This document shows, in pieces, positions 24,590 to 35,838 of a DNA stretch of 64,000 bases. The stretch is from Cyclina sinensis (Eukaryota; Mollusca; Bivalvia; Venerida; Veneridae), in contig JAAONU010000014.1 of NCBI GenBank assembly GCA_012932295.1, positions 20,674,065 to 20,738,064 on the forward strand, read 5' to 3'. Positions within the stretch are counted from its first letter, which is position 1. Every line of letters starts with the position of its first letter. The translations under genes were made by a program, and so were the position numbers. Under the pieces are notes generated by a model. The model made no database searches, was not told where the DNA came from, and worked only from the letters and a program-made list of their open reading frames with translations.

Positions 24590-24780
24590 ACTGTTTTTCC
24601 TATATAAATTTTTATAAGCCCAGGGAAGGGGCCAATATTAATCCCGGGGGTCATGATTTGAAGCTGCTTGGTACAGGTCTACTAGACAATGCTACACACT
24701 AAATATAAAAAATGTAAGCCTTATGGTTTATTAGTAATCAGCTACGGTAAGGATTTTACACGACGTCGAGGACAACGACT
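24590..24780. repeat. Probable fragment of a bivalve interspersed repeat
   Basis: The run GCTTGGTACAGGTCTACTAG, then ACAATGCTACACACTAAATA and TAAGCCTTATGGTTTATTAG, is of a type I associate from memory with widespread bivalve repeats (CTTGGTAGAGG...CTAGATGATGC...GGCCTTATGGTTT). No ends are seen. This is identification by recall only. Confidence 0.35.
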
Positions 24781-25090
24781 CGGTGACCAAAAAGACGAGC
24801 TAAAAATAAAAATAAAAGAAAATTAGCTAATAGGCTAAGAAATCGTTAAGACAGAATATTTACACTGTTGGCTGCTGGCTTCACTTGATTGCATTTAAGT
24901 TGTGCGTCGTCTGTGATGAATATTTTAATTCTGAAAACTCTAGAGGCTACATTTTTACACAACCAAAATGAATCTTGCTCAGATAATGATGTGTTGACAA
25001 GTTCTCAAGTGACAATCAAGCTTGATTGTGTGGGACTGAAAAGTTGGTCATCAGGTCAAATTATAGAAATGCAATGTGTTATAAACACGT

Positions 25091-25663
25091 TTTATTTTAT
25101 GCCTACCAATGAAATATAGGGAAATATCAGTGAGATAAAAGTGATAATACACTGTTTTGAATCAGTTAATTACCATTTTGATAATACATGTTTGTGCCCG
25201 AACTATTGAATATTGAGTATTAATCCGCTTTTATAATTAAAGTATGTATGGCAAAATTCAATAAATATTGATAAACTGTGTAGACAAAAATAAATATTAT
25301 TTGATGAAAGTGTATTCAGTTTATTTCAGCAGAAGTAAAGTTATCATATGTATTGGAGATTGTCTGCACTTTTTTTGTGCGGAGTAACCAAAGTACGCAT
25401 TAACTGATTTGGGGCTCACCATGGGGAATTTATTGAAGGCCCTGATTAAAAATGTCATAAAAAAACCATTTTTGACGTGTTGGCATAAAATAAAAAGAAA
25501 ATTTGTTTGTTTTTTAGTGGAAGATGGGAATTTATTTCATCTCGTGAACACCATATGTTGATATTTTCACTCGTGGCTGCGCCACTCGTGAAAATATCAC
25601 ATATGGTGTTCACTCGATGAAATAAATTCTCATCTTCCACAAAAACAAACAAATATCCTCTAT
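25091..25663. repeat. Interspersed element, short copy (about 573 bp), with long palindrome
   Basis: It shares both borders (starting TTTATTTTATGCCTACCAAT and ending AACAAACAAATATCCTCTAT) with the copy at 37597-38412, with few mismatches, but lacks an internal block of about 240 bp present there. The junction lies near 25200 (CCGAACTATTGAATATTGAG). Its 3' half contains a near-perfect palindrome (25501-25654). No coding capacity is seen. Confidence 0.88.
25501..25654. repeat. Near-perfect inverted repeat (hairpin of about 150 bp)
   Basis: Arms run from ATTTGTTTGTTTTTTAGTGG (25501) to the mirror end CCACAAAAACAAACAAAT. The centre is GTGGCTGCGCCAC near 25571-25583, and the inner 124 bp (25517-25640) match with only a few mismatches. 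The minus-strand open frame across it is an artefact of symmetry. Confidence 0.9.
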
Positions 25664-25689
25664 ATAATTTACAATTCTGACCGTATTTG

Positions 25690-26720
25690 CATAGATGAGT
25701 TTGAAACTGGATCAGAAGGATGGAGACCTAGACCAAAGACAATTATTTTATACAATATTCTTGAACGTTGCTAAAAAATCTTAATAACTCCTCGGATTTT
25801 TTTCGAATCGGTGATGTTGGGACTGAAACTAGGTCACTGGTGGAAAACACTCTAAAGATCAGATTTTCTACTCAAAGAAAATTGACGACAATATTTAGTT
25901 TTGATGATTTCAATGAAATGAGAGATTAGGTCAATTCAGGGAAAAAATGGATATTATAATATGGTATTCCTGACCCAATCATAATTAAACTTTTTCAGAA
26001 CATCTGTTTTTATGAATTCTATGACGTTTTTAAAAATTCGACACATACGGTCAAAAAACTGTTCAAAAAGTTCCAAAACTTTATGTACACTCCTGGAGAT
26101 CACAGGGTTTTTTTTCACCCATTCTACATGAATCTTAACTTTACCAGAATTTTTTTTTATAATCATCTCCAGAATGAGGTAGCATTTGGTCTTGTGAGGT
26201 TAAAAACTAGTTCAAGAAGCTCAAATCAGTAGCGTAATTTTATGACCACTCTTGAAGATCCCGGTATTTTTGGCCCGAGATAGTGATTAGCTTTTGTTTG
26301 TAATGATCTCTAGAATTAGGTGAATTTTTGTCATTCTGGATCAAAAATTATCACCAGCTCTGGTCAGTAGAAAACACTGTGGTCACTCTTCAAGTCACAG
26401 TTTGATCCATTGTTCTTGAAATCTGGTCAGAAAGTATTTCTTTAATATTTTTTTGGTACATTAAAAACTCGGTAATGAAGAAGCAAATATTGTCATAAGT
26501 CGAGTTCACTTAAAACTATGTTAACATCATAGAGATAAATCTTTGACCAAGTTCACACCAGAAAGAATGTTTTTGTTTCTATTCGATATATCAGGATGAA
26601 TTGAAATCATATCGAGATGAAGATCAAGACCAAGGTCTCATGCTCCAAGGAAAAACTTACTTCAAATTATTGTCTCAAGGAATTATGTAGCAAGCCTGAA
26701 ACCAAATTACATGGAATCAA
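25690..26720. other. Intronic stretch with degenerate GATCTC/GGTC motifs
   Basis: Blocks such as AATCATCTCCAGAATGAGGT (26160) and AATGATCTCTAGAATTAGGT (26302) lie about 142 bp apart, each followed by a GGTC- or TCTGG-containing segment. This suggests a worn tandem core like those in the other elements. Ends are not visible. Confidence 0.35.
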
Positions 26721-27382
26721 ATATTAGGTTCCATAGATAAGCAATATAGGGTCCTAATGTCCATTTTTTTCAAATTTTTTTCAAATTCTTGTTTTTCCCC
26801 TAATACTGTTTTGGCGAATATAAAATTAAGTTTTATATCTTTTTTAACCGAAATATAACCAGTATTATGTAACAACTATAGTGACTATGGGACTAAGAAC
26901 ATGATCTTCGTTTCCAGTCACGAAAGCACAACCAGTCATTGCATTAGGTCTGCAGGTAATTGCCAAGAGTTTTGAAAACTAATGACAGTAAAATTGGATG
27001 TACACACGAAAACATAGGAAAATTTTACGTTTAATGTCAGGCCAAGAATAAACTTTCAAGAAATTTAGTACCAAGGGATTTAGGGTTTTACAAATTGAAT
27101 TTTACAGATTTCTCCATAATTTCTCAAATATGTGTTGTTTCGTATTATTCTCTAATAAGGCAGCATTTTGTATTTCTTTTATTTTATGTCATTGGACCAG
27201 AATGTTTCTGGTGTATTGCATTTTCCTATAAGGGAGGAACGTGTGTTGGATTTATCCCCTGGACTTGATAAAGTCAACGCACTTAGGACGCTGGAAGAAC
27301 AGTGTATGTACAGCGTGAGATGGAGACAGTTTGCACGGAAGTGGATAATAGTCACCTATTATAATGGTTTAGATGCTGAAAC

Positions 27383-27450
27383 AAGAGCTGTTACATGATA
27401 GGAACAATGCCTCCTAACCCCCGCTAAAATTCGTTGTTGGGGGTATAATT
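27383..27450 (+). mobile_element. Mini-element with hairpin end, no core
   Basis: AACAAGAGCTGTTACATGAT is followed within 40 bases by AACCCCCGC...GTTGGGGGTATAAT, a stem ending in GGGGGTATAA. This is the same end form as the elements at 14350 (GGGGGCATAA) and 54190 (GGGGTATAAAA). It looks like a core-less member of that class. The open frame 27168-27398 overlaps its left part and has no recognised domain. Confidence 0.45.
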
Positions 27451-28620
27451 ACAACGTGTTTGATGCCAGTTAAAAATGTGTCATTCAATGTTTAAAACCA
27501 AAAATCAAACCCATCAGCAGTAGTGTGTGGTGGAAGTATCTTAGGAGGAAAGATTAACATTAGTTCTGGCACAATGAAATTTTGTGAAATCTCAAGCCCT
27601 CAAAAATCACTGAACAATGAATTATAGTCTTCAAAAGTCTTTTAGTTAAAGATAAGAAGTTCTTTATTATGTCAGTTATTTGTAAAGCAATGTTCTGATG
27701 TATTAGTTTCAGGCAAACTATACCTGTCTCATGTGCTTTCTACAGGGTTGTATATTTTATCTCATCAGAACAGAAATAAGTTTAGCTGTTGTGATCTTTG
27801 CTCCAAAGGTAACATCTTAAAGTTTCTATCAATTACTAAAGTACCACAAAAATTTACTGTCTACTTTAAAGAAACTGTTCGTAATTTTTACATGATTAAA
27901 ATGTTAAAATAAATTATGTCTAAACTTCTTAAACTACAATACAATTCAGTTAGTTTTTTTCGTCATATACTTTGCTGAATATCTTCCGATTAGCCACATC
28001 TGATCCTTTTTTTTTTCTTTTTTTTACGGGAAGGAGGGGTAGGGGTTGTTATAAAATAAAATATTAAGTAACTTGTTATAGGCCCTGTTTATTGTCTTCA
28101 GAACAGGTAAATTGGCCCTCGGCCTTTGGCAGATAAAACAAGCAATTTCACAGAAAACAAAATTTGCACACTGGAGATAAATAATTAAAGGCATATTTTG
28201 CCGTTATATCATTATAAAAATTTGTTTTAATATATGTTTTCTACATAATATGCTGTCATTCTACGTTTTTTTGTTTCTTGTTCACTTTTTCCTATGACAA
28301 GTACTTAGACAATGTCAGTATGTCATTTATCACAGAAAAACTTCACTTGACCCGTCTAAAGTTTTAAATGAATTGTTTTTTTTTTATCAAGTTCTGTTGA
28401 TTATTGTTAAAATAAATGAATGTCTATCTACAATTGTTCGGAGCCGACAAAGCATTTAAAATTAAAATGTTTAAATGTTTAATACTTTACAATCGAACCG
28501 ATATAACGTTCTGCATGACACTATCTCATTGCATCACAGGTCAACTGATTTAAGAAAACAATTTGTTCAAATTACCATACCCTAAATTTGCTGAGCTTGC
28601 GCTAAAATAATATTTAATAC
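27451..28620. other. Intron stretch, nothing recognised
   Basis: AT-rich sequence with poly-T and poly-G patches near 27990-28045. No gene or clear repeat. Confidence 0.5.
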
Positions 28621-28621
28621 G

Positions 28622-30572
28622 ATAGGGCCATGATGGCCCTGGATCGCTCACCTGAGTACTTTTGCTGTAGGTTTGCTGTTAAGCAGTATTTCATTTTTTA
28701 ATTGAAAATATATAAGTGCCTACAAACCAAATATGTAAAATATCAGTCAATAAATAAAGGCTCTATGACAGAAAGTAGAAATATCTATTATAAGCTATGG
28801 TGACCTTGACCTTGACCCAGTGACCTCAAACCCTACCCATGGGTAGACGTCCATGCAAGGAACCTATATATTGAATATCAAAGATATTGGTCTATAAATG
28901 AAGGCTTTATGAAGTACAGTGACCTTTAACCTAATCTAATAATTTGAACAACCAAACAACCTTTCTGACAAACTGCCAGGATATTTGGACTGAAACAGTA
29001 GCCTCTAGAGCCTTAACAAGATATTTCTATTTTTGGGCTCTGTGACCTAGTTTTTGACCCTAGATGACCCATATTCGAACTTGACCTAAAAACCATCGAA
29101 ATAACCTTTCTGACATATTTCCAGAAAATTTGGGCTGAAAATGTTACCTGTAGAGTGTAAACAAGGTTTTTCCAAATTTAAGCTCTGTGACCTAGTTTTT
29201 GATCCCAGATGACCCATATTCGAACTTGGGCTAGAAATCATCGATACGACCTTTCTGACATATTTCCAGGATATTTGGGCTGAAAATGTTACCTCTAGAG
29301 TGTTAACAAGGTTTTTCCATATTCAGGCTATGTGACCTAGTTTTTGACTCCAGATGACCCATATTCGAACTTGACCTAGAAATCATTGAAACAACCTATC
29401 TGACATATTTCTAGGATATTTGGGATGAAAATGTTACCTCTAGAGTGTAAACAGGGTTTTTCCATATACAGGCTGTGTGACCTAGTTTTTGAACCCACAT
29501 GACCCATATTCTAACTTGAGCTAGAAATCATCTTAACAAGCTTTCTGACAGTTTTTCAGGAAATTTGGGCTAAAAATGTTACCTCTAGAGTGTTAAAAAG
29601 GTTTTATTATATTTGGGCTCTGTGACCTAGTTTTTGACCCCACATGACCCTTATTTAAACTTGAGCTAGAAATCATCAAAACAACCTTTCTGACATATTT
29701 CCAGGATATTTGGGCTGAAAATGTTACCTCTAGAGTGATAAAAAAGGTTTTTTTCCATATTTGGTCTCAGTGACCTAGTTTTTGACCCCAGATGACCCAT
29801 ATTCGAACCTGGGCTAGAAATCATTCAAATAACCTTTCTGACATATTACAAGGATATTTGGGCAGAAAATGTTACCTCTAAAGTGTTAACAAGGTTTTTC
29901 CATATTTGGGCTCTGTGACCTAGTTTTTGACCCCAGATGACCCATATTCGAACTTGGGCTAGAAATCATCGAAACAACCTATCTGACATATTTCCAGGAT
30001 ATTTGGACTGAAAATCTTACCTCTAGAGTGTTAACAAGGTTTTTCCATATACAGGCTGTGTGACCTAGTTTTTGACCCCACATGACCCATATTCGAACTT
30101 GAGCTAGAAATCATCTTAACAAGCTTTCTGACAGTTTTTCAGGAAATTTAGGCTAAAAATGTTACCTCTAGAGTGTTAACAGGGTTTAACCATATTTGGG
30201 CTGTGTGACCTAGTTTTTGACCCCACATGACCCATATTCAAACTTGAGCTAGAAGTCATCAAAACAACCTTTCTGACATATTTTCAGGATATTTGGGCTG
30301 AAAATGTTACCTCTAGAGTGATAAAAAGGTTTTTTCCATATTTGGTCTCAGTGACCTAGTTTTTGACCCCACATGACCCATATTCGAACTCGTCCGAGTA
30401 ATTACTGGGACAAACATCCTGACCAAGTTTCGTGACAACTGGAGCAAAAATGTGACCAGTAGAGTGTTAACGAACTAAATGTGAATGGACGACGGACGAC
30501 AGACGACGGACGACAGACGACGGACATTCATCGATCCTAATAGCTCACCCTGAGCCAGCTCAGGTGAGCTAA
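28622..30572 (+). mobile_element. Helentron/pearl-like element with ten 145-bp core repeats
   Basis: The left end is GGCCATGATGGCCCTGGATC followed by GCTCACCTGAG (28646-28656). The right end is a perfect-looking hairpin, AGCTCACCCTGAGCC facing AGCTCAGGTGAGCT (30541-30571), followed by AATAA. The core holds ten copies of a unit containing TGTGACCTAGTTTTTGACCC and GATGACCCATATTCGAACTT. The GACCTAG anchor lies at 29044, 29189, 29334, 29479, 29624, 29772, 29917, 30062, 30207 and 30353, a period of 145 (once 148). A GACGGACGACAGAC microsatellite (30487-30524) precedes the end hairpin. No protein is encoded. The class is inferred from structure and from memory of bivalve genomes. Confidence 0.85.
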
Positions 30573-31345
30573 TAAAAAAAACACACAAAATATAGTTTAC
30601 TTAACAGAATAAGATAGCGTGTCTGATGCACCTTTGTCAAGACACTATGTGTTGCTCTTCGATAAGTACCCAATATTCTTCTACAATACTGAGAAGCAAA
30701 TATCTCGTGGAAAAAATAAATTGCAATTACTGAATGGATTAGACAGATACTTCACATCCTTAGCCTTTTTAGATGATGTTCGCTCAATACAATCTTACAG
30801 CTCTGCTAAAATGTATGCTAATCTACCACAGAAAATCAAATGTTATACAGAAACATTTAAATAAAAAGCTGTGCTATTTCCAATACATTTTCTATGATAC
30901 ATGTCAATCATCGCTGCATCAATGTCAAAACATGATGTCGTTATTTATAATTGCTTTAAATGATGAGTGCCCCTGAGGTTTATATCCCTATCACTAATGT
31001 ATATTACAATAACTAAACAGGACTTAAAGGGGCCATAAGGACTTATATGTTTAAGAACTGCTACTATTCAACTGGTTTCTCATAGTGATGGTAAGTATTT
31101 CTATTGAAACAGCAATATATATACAACGAAATTGTGAATAACGGACGAAATGAACTCTTATTAATCACTTATAATTGACAGCAAAACTGTACAATGTGCT
31201 CTATCAGACAGTAGGTAACTCCCAGTTTATTAATGTGTTTCGTGTTTAGCAATCACTCATCAATTGAGTTGATCTGATAAATGTCAAAAAATGAATAGCG
31301 TTGTTAAAAAGCTTGGACAATGACATCGACTATCAGCACAGTTTT
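30573..31345. other. Intron stretch, no confident feature
   Basis: An open frame at 30619-30864 on the plus strand has no recognisable domain and no supporting splice sites. Nothing else is seen. Confidence 0.5.
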
Positions 31346-31570
31346 TACGTGTACGACTGAAACTGGAAAAAAAATCTCTGAGTGTAGCGATTAAGATTGA
31401 TGTTACACGATTGAATCCGCAAAACATTCTCTGAATGTAGTGACTGACTTTACAAGACTGAAACCGGAAAACATTCTCTGTCTGTAGTGACTGACTTGAC
31501 ACGAATGAAACCGGAAAACATTCTCTGACTGAGTGATTAAGATTGATATTACACGGCTGAAACTGGAAAT
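31346..31570. repeat. 47-bp tandem repeat, about four copies
   Basis: Units of the form GACTGAAACCGGAAAACATT + CTCTGACTGTAGTGACTGAC repeat. The TCTCTG anchor lies at 31375, 31428, 31475 and 31522 (spacings 53, 47, 47). The outer copies carry a GATTAAGATTGATATTACAC variant. It is intronic to the receptor gene, and the minus-strand frame 31284-31502 is repeat-derived. Confidence 0.8.
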
Positions 31571-33150
31571 ACTATGATTTTAGTATTTGTCATTGTGAAA
31601 CGCTAAACTACCTTTTTTCTTCTTTTTCAACTTCATCTACGTTTAATGTAACTTTAAAAGGCTTTTGGTAGAATATTTTCAACAAACTTATTCAATCGAC
31701 ATCTAAAATCATTATGTCTACTGTATGCCAGACTAAAAACATTTTGGTATGTCATTTCATCCGGTGTTTTTTCCTTTTGTTTGCATTCGAAATGACATTG
31801 GTACTTAAGAAACATGTCTATAGACAGAATGAGTACAATTGTTGTTGTTGTTTTTTTTCTGGTTCATATTAATAAATTTTGACTTGACGGCATATTGTCT
31901 CACTCATCCGCGGTGCCTACGTGTGTATGTAAGTATTTGTTTCTTAGTTTAGCCTTGGTGATGAAATAACGCCCCTTCACGCCATCAAATTAACTGGTAA
32001 CAAACATGTAAAAATGTTGATTGTCTTATTTTTGAAATACTTAATGAAATAAACTGCGGAATTGTTGCTAGAGACAAGATTAAAAAAATGAAATAAAATT
32101 AAATGAAAAATAAACAACAATTTATTCTTTTCATTGAATTATCCGAGAGATAAAGCTTTAAAGGTTAGGGATCGTTACAGTATTAATGAAACTATATATA
32201 GTCGTCACACATATACATATGGAATCAATCATCTCTAAAGCTTTTCTGATAATTGTCAAAACGTGAATACCATCCTTCAAAATCGTAGACAATGACGATG
32301 ATGCCTACACAGTTGAAATGGCGATAAACTATCCCAGACATGAGGTCACTCGGGAATTGGCTTGTCACGGAATGTCTAACTATCACTATTGCATTTTCTC
32401 TTTTAACATGTTATTGTTTTCCTTCTAAATCAATGAATAGGAAATTAAAAAAGAGGAAATGAATAAAATAGTAACAAACCTATTAGCAGTTCTAATATTT
32501 TAGTCTGTCAGTTATGACAAGGTCAGCATGAAGGAGTAATAATCTCCTGTAGGCCTACTGAAACTTGGATACATTACAGAGATAATTAGGTTTGCCTTTG
32601 TTAACACAGCAGTATCCATATGATAATTTTTTTTATAGTCATAGAAACACATGCAACTGTTTAGTGAAAAGTGTTTTGGTACATTGGGTGACGGAGAGTA
32701 AAGTTATTTAAAGTAAAGAAGTTATTGAAATTTGACATTTCTGTAATCGTCAATAATGTGCCGAAAGTATTTTTGTTACGTTTTTGTCCAAGTGAATGTT
32801 AACCAAGAAAGAAGTTGTTTACAAATAAGATTAAATAAGGAGTTTAGATAGGAATTATGTGATAAGAGTTTTGATGTCTGAGCTAGGTCATTTCAAGAAT
32901 TATTTCTTTTCTGGGAGTCTACATCAGATTTTGATAACGTTTTAACTGTGGACTTCAATGATGCAGAATAAATGTTAAAGGTTATACGAAGTGCAAATCA
33001 GTCGTATGACAAGGCGTAGCGGGGATAGTTATTCAAGCGAATGCACACAATTACTATATCTGGTCCTCTTGGCGCCCGTTAACATTATTACTATTCAATA
33101 TCAAGACATAAAGAGGACAATAAAACTTTAACATTAAGACACTGAAATAC
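31571..33150. other. 5' end of the giant receptor intron
   Basis: No coding segment or repeat is recognised between the 47-bp array and the donor GTATTT at 33150-33145. Confidence 0.55.
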
Positions 33151-33390
33151 CTTTGTCATCATCGAAGAAAATGCTAACATCCTTCCAGTTATATCTTTTC
33201 ACCATATCTAGAAGAGCAGTACTAAAATCGTCCAATTTTGGCAAAATTTGAAACGTTGAGTTTGTTCTTTTTGTTGTGATCTGTGTGGTTGCTATGTAGG
33301 AAATGTTCAATGCTTCCGTTGCTAGGGAAATTGGTACATCGAATGGTCCAATCACGGCATGTGTGTTATGATCTTTCAGATTTTCTACAG
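33151..33390 (-). CDS. Ionotropic glutamate receptor, amino-terminal domain exon with IGP and FFDDDKG motifs
   Basis: This 240-nt exon has acceptor TTTCTAATTTAG and donor AAAG|GTATTT, with split codons at both ends. The translation contains THAVIGPFDVPISLATEALN, matching the family pattern of an (I/F)GP turn followed by a helix and then the I-x-x-I strand. It also contains LLDMVKRYNWKDVSIFFDDD, matching the W-K-x-V-x-x-x-Y-D-D strand that precedes the second lobe in kainate and AMPA receptors. Sequons NIS and NST suit an extracellular domain. The final G of the exon joins GA of the exon at 10468, giving DDDKG-TSVVEKLL, the usual continuation. The next intron is very long, about 22.7 kb. This is the strongest single piece of evidence for the gene. 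Confidence 0.92.
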
Positions 33391-33642
33391 CTAAATTAGA
33401 AATGTAAAGTGTTTAAAAATTTAGATAGCATTTTTCTTATTTAAATACTTGGTGGATGAGAAACTGTTTTACATACCGTATTTTAACAAGTCATTTATTT
33501 TCTTTTAGAAAATAACGAGCTAAGTTCTAATATACCATGAGTTATTATGAGCAAATGCTTTTTAACAGCTTATTATGTGAAGATTTAAATAGATTCATAA
33601 TAAAAGTCCATCGCTATTTGATATTTAGAAATTGATGCATAC
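33391..33642 (-). other. Short receptor intron, 252 bp
   Basis: It separates the first two identified exons, with donor GTATGC at the high-coordinate end, acceptor CTAATTTAG at the low end, and phase 1 on both sides. Confidence 0.85.
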
Positions 33643-33771
33643 CTTTCTTGACTTTGTCATAGTCGGACCTTGATTTACCCAGATCAAAATTGTGCAGGTT
33701 TACTGGCATTGTGCCAAGATGTTTTGATGTCATGATGGGGTTGATTATGTCTTTCCATTCTGGCAACACAG
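33643..33771 (-). CDS. Ionotropic glutamate receptor, amino-terminal domain exon (first one identified)
   Basis: This 129-nt coding exon follows an acceptor (TTATTTCAG) and ends at a donor (AAAG|GTATGC). It starts with two bases of a split codon and ends with one. It encodes about 43 residues beginning VLPEWKDIINPIM and ending SRSDYDKVKK. The stretch aligns by eye with the part of kainate/AMPA receptor amino-terminal domains where an AV-x-x-IN helix is followed by the segment running to the KKACDQL-like helix. It lies 252 bp upstream, in transcript sense, of the next exon, and the phases fit. The exon with start codon and signal peptide should lie at higher coordinates but is not confidently seen. 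The family call is secure only in combination with the following exons. Confidence 0.82.
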
Positions 33772-35838
33772 CTGAAATAAGTAAGTAAATAAATAGAAGC
33801 ATACATACATAGCTGTCATCAGGTATACCTGATTATGGAACCTTAAGATCAATTTAAATAATGTTGTCTCAATAAGTATCATAGAAAATCCTACTTAACA
33901 GTAAAAATGTGTATTGCATAAGATTTGTGGGGAAAAATGTTGTAAGGAGTTTTATTGAGTTTAAAGAAACAAATCTTATAGACGTGCACAACAATTTCGG
34001 GCTATGTAAAGAGTGTGGGTGTAATTTAAGTTATCGCTGTTTAACTTTTTTTGGAATAATCAGTACTTAAGCAAGTGATTTAGGAAAAATACCATGTAGT
34101 CACGGTGCTGAAAATACTTTTAAACATATAAGAGTTCTTATTTAGTTTAACTCATTGCAGATATTGCCGATATTATAACTTTTATTAGCGTATACAATAA
34201 GAATCCAAAGTGCAAACCTACTGCAGGCAATAAAAAAACTGTAACATACTAGTGTGTGCTTTGACACTGATTAAATATTTAGCTTGAATGCCTCATTAGC
34301 TTTCAAAGTAACACTCAGTTACATGTGATGACAACAAATAGTTATTTATATCAAGCACAATCATTTATATCATTTAGTTACTTAGCCAAAGTAAAACACT
34401 ATTCAACAATATCTCATTATTTATTCCCTCAGAAGTAACATATTCTTATTTTATAGGGTGAATAAATTTCAAAACAAAGAAAACACAAAAAAACACAGCT
34501 AAAATTAATCATTATACAACAATTATATTTCATCTATATTCCTTCAGAAATAACAAGTTTTTACTAATTACTAGGTACAATAACACATTGTATTATTTAA
34601 ACAATTGTAAAGTTGGTACTTCAAAGGGGAAAAGTACAAATTTATCATTGACGTATAGAATAGATGGTTCTCTGACCTCAAATAGTCGTATAACTTAACG
34701 AAGAAGTGGGTAGATGTTCCACCACAAACAAGTATAGAAAAATAGAGCAAATTGTAATGTCTGTAGATAAAATTTATTGTCGTATTAAAGTGTCATGCCG
34801 TCTATTCATGAACGACAAGTGAAAACGAACAAAAACATACTACAAATCAAAGCTCATTCTAGCTTCATCCTTTTGATTAAGAAGAAATCCACTCGCCTGC
34901 ACTCTTGTATAATTGTTCATTGTTTATTTTAAGATGTTTCAGCATCGCTTAATAGCAAAATACCGTATGTATCAGTGTTTTGTGCAAGGCATTGAACGTA
35001 CGAACATTTAATTAATCTATGCCTTTTACTTCAGCAATATTACAGAAACTCTAGCATTCGACTAATGATAGTAAAAACTTCTTATATCAATATTACCAAG
35101 AAATGTAAATGACTTTGGAGAAGCTAACCGAAACTTTAAGCTATTTGCTAGAATGTGATTTTTAACAGCCACCTGTTTGGACAGAACATGTTTCTATCCA
35201 TGAATCTAGGACAATAATTAATTGCAAGCACTGGAAACAAGATTTGTGCAATGACTTTTTTCATTTCGGAATCTGGGCCTGATGGTTTTAAGTAATACTT
35301 TGCCTAGTATCGATCTGGTGGATTAGATAGGGTAATGGATCTACATCTAAATAAACCTAGGCAAGGAATGTTTGCTAGAAATAGATCTAATAAATTGAAA
35401 GTGAAGTATAAATGAAGGTCAACAAACGCTTTAAAAGGTCACTATTGTTGTCTGTTTGAAAAGAGAATTTCACTGATCAAACAACGATGACCATTTCCTA
35501 TAACACAATTATCATCAGCAGGATAGCTTTGTTTGCTTTCGTTTCATGGATAAACAAAGGCGCCCGTTATCAAAATTAATAATTTATAAGTCAAAGACAT
35601 TAGAAAGTTGTTGAAATTTTTTTAAAATCAATACCAACCTCTAGTAAAGTGTATGAGGTTGAAGCAGTATTAGTGAAGTCAAAATAATATGAACAGAGAT
35701 GGAATTGGTACCATAAGTCAATTCTTTTACTACACTTACAAGCCACTATGTCATATTTTAAACAACTTCTGAACTGAGTTGAAAACTGCAAAATTATCTA
35801 AGTTGAGCAAAGATTCATCCTAAATATTTGCAGAATTA
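33772..35838. other. Region upstream of the first identified receptor exon
   Basis: It should be intron leading to the signal-peptide exon, or beyond. No exon with convincing signal peptide and phase-1 donor was found. The open frame at 35600-35791 (minus) shows no recognisable motif. Confidence 0.45.

Larger units (their letters stand above)
17372..25090. other. Long AT-rich intron stretch
   Basis: No exon with plausible splice sites and no recognisable protein motif was seen on either strand. Small features are a mixed trinucleotide run at 19824-19861 (TTA, TCA then TTG), GTTGTT runs near 20190 and 21367, and a possible interspersed-repeat fragment at 24590-24780. The open frames at 20782-21012, 21184-21498, 22814-23083 and 23233-23529 show no recognisable domain. 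Confidence 0.5.

Noticed and set aside
25455..25652. Minus-strand 65-residue frame, repeated at 38204-38428
   Set aside because: It is created by the palindrome in a non-coding repeat; its conservation reflects the repeat copies, not protein selection.
27168..27398. 76-residue plus-strand frame with slightly higher GC
   Set aside because: No domain or splice support, and its end runs into the small hairpin element at 27383. Not strong enough to call a gene.
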